From Flavobacteriaceae bacterium (lineage in GTDB: Bacteria; Bacteroidota; Bacteroidia; Flavobacteriales; Flavobacteriaceae), in contig CP046177.1 of assembly GCA_014075215.1 (NCBI GenBank), positions 1,374,501 through 1,438,500 on the forward strand: DNA of 64,000 nt. The letters are read 5' to 3'. Numbering within the stretch: the stretch's first letter is position 1; the number at the start of each line of letters is the position of its first letter. The position numbers and the translations under genes are program-made. The notes beneath the pieces are model-generated. The model ran no database searches and was not told the origin of the DNA. It saw nothing but the letters and a program-made list of their open reading frames with translations. Below, in pieces: positions 63,896-64,000 of the stretch.

Positions 63896-64000
63896 TATAG
63901 CCAGACCAATATAAAATGTCATCATTTAAAGTACTACTGATTTTAGAGTCAAGAATCAACACTGTCTTAATACTTAATTCCAGTAGCGTAGCGATCTTGT
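63896..64000 (+). repeat. dispersed intergenic repeat, copy 3, cut by window end
   Basis: Shares TATAGCCAGACCAATATA, ATGTCATCATT and CCAGTAGCGTAGCGATCTTG with the copy at 54053, in the same orientation. It continues past the window. Confidence 0.75.

Noticed and set aside
21391..64000. Dispersed repeats as a possible CRISPR array
   Set aside because: Copies are far apart, long and intergenic, without short regular repeats or spacers; no cas genes seen.

Overview
The window comes from an AT-rich member of the Bacteroidota, almost certainly a marine or aquatic Flavobacteriaceae. The type IX secretion and gliding genes porU, porV and gldJ sit together, a secreted protein carries a type IX C-terminal sorting domain, promoters resemble the Bacteroidota TTG/TANNTTTG pattern, Shine-Dalgarno sequences are hard to see, and the transposases are of types common in this group. 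The genus cannot be fixed from the sequence alone. I saw no rRNA, tRNA or CRISPR array.

Layout. 1-5.5 kb: minus-strand exopolysaccharide operon (BY-kinase/Wzc cut by the window edge, Wza-like export lipoprotein, FlaA1-type nucleotide-sugar dehydratase, PHP-type tyrosine phosphatase). 5.5-15 kb: core block with a BadF/GlcNAc-kinase-like ATPase, murF, gldJ, and divergently porU-porV-cdd. 15-20 kb: decaying accessory block with a phoX-like phosphatase pseudogene and a folE pseudogene, each holding a short non-autonomous transposon with intact target duplications, then merC, a Fur/Zur-type regulator with two operator-like palindromes, and an SDR. 20-27 kb: ketoacyl-ACP synthase III, katG, a coiled-coil protein with a zinc-less ribbon, a Nif3-like protein, lpxK. 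27-35 kb: accessory stretch with an ISAs1-type remnant, a tail-collar protein, a T9SS cargo protein, a truncated glycosyltransferase-like gene, and IS110 copy 1. 35-44 kb: ordinary core block (class III aminotransferase, OstA-like, purA, fur-like, relA/spoT, M48 protease, TrmH). 44-54 kb: S41 protease, an unknown gene, a membrane protein, two related histidine kinases (both frameshifted) with a response regulator, an S24 repressor-like gene with a 20-bp palindrome, and a compact DUF2589 operon split by IS110 copy 2. 54-64 kb: island bounded by a dispersed repeat, holding Fic and DUF4357 fragments, a nest of three insertion sequences, a large metallophosphoesterase-STAND NTPase gene that looks like an antiphage sensor-effector, and an IS4-type element just upstream of it.

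The most notable items are: (i) the metallophosphoesterase-STAND fusion, whose coding potential seems to continue past its stop in another frame; (ii) the identical IS110 copies, whose 5' non-coding segment folds into two hairpins and carries a 9-nt match to the element's own right end, as expected of a bridge RNA; (iii) the DUF2589/zinc-ribbon/basic-peptide operon of unknown function; and (iv) at least three families of short inverted-repeat elements, some with target duplications that can be read directly and undone to restore reading frames.
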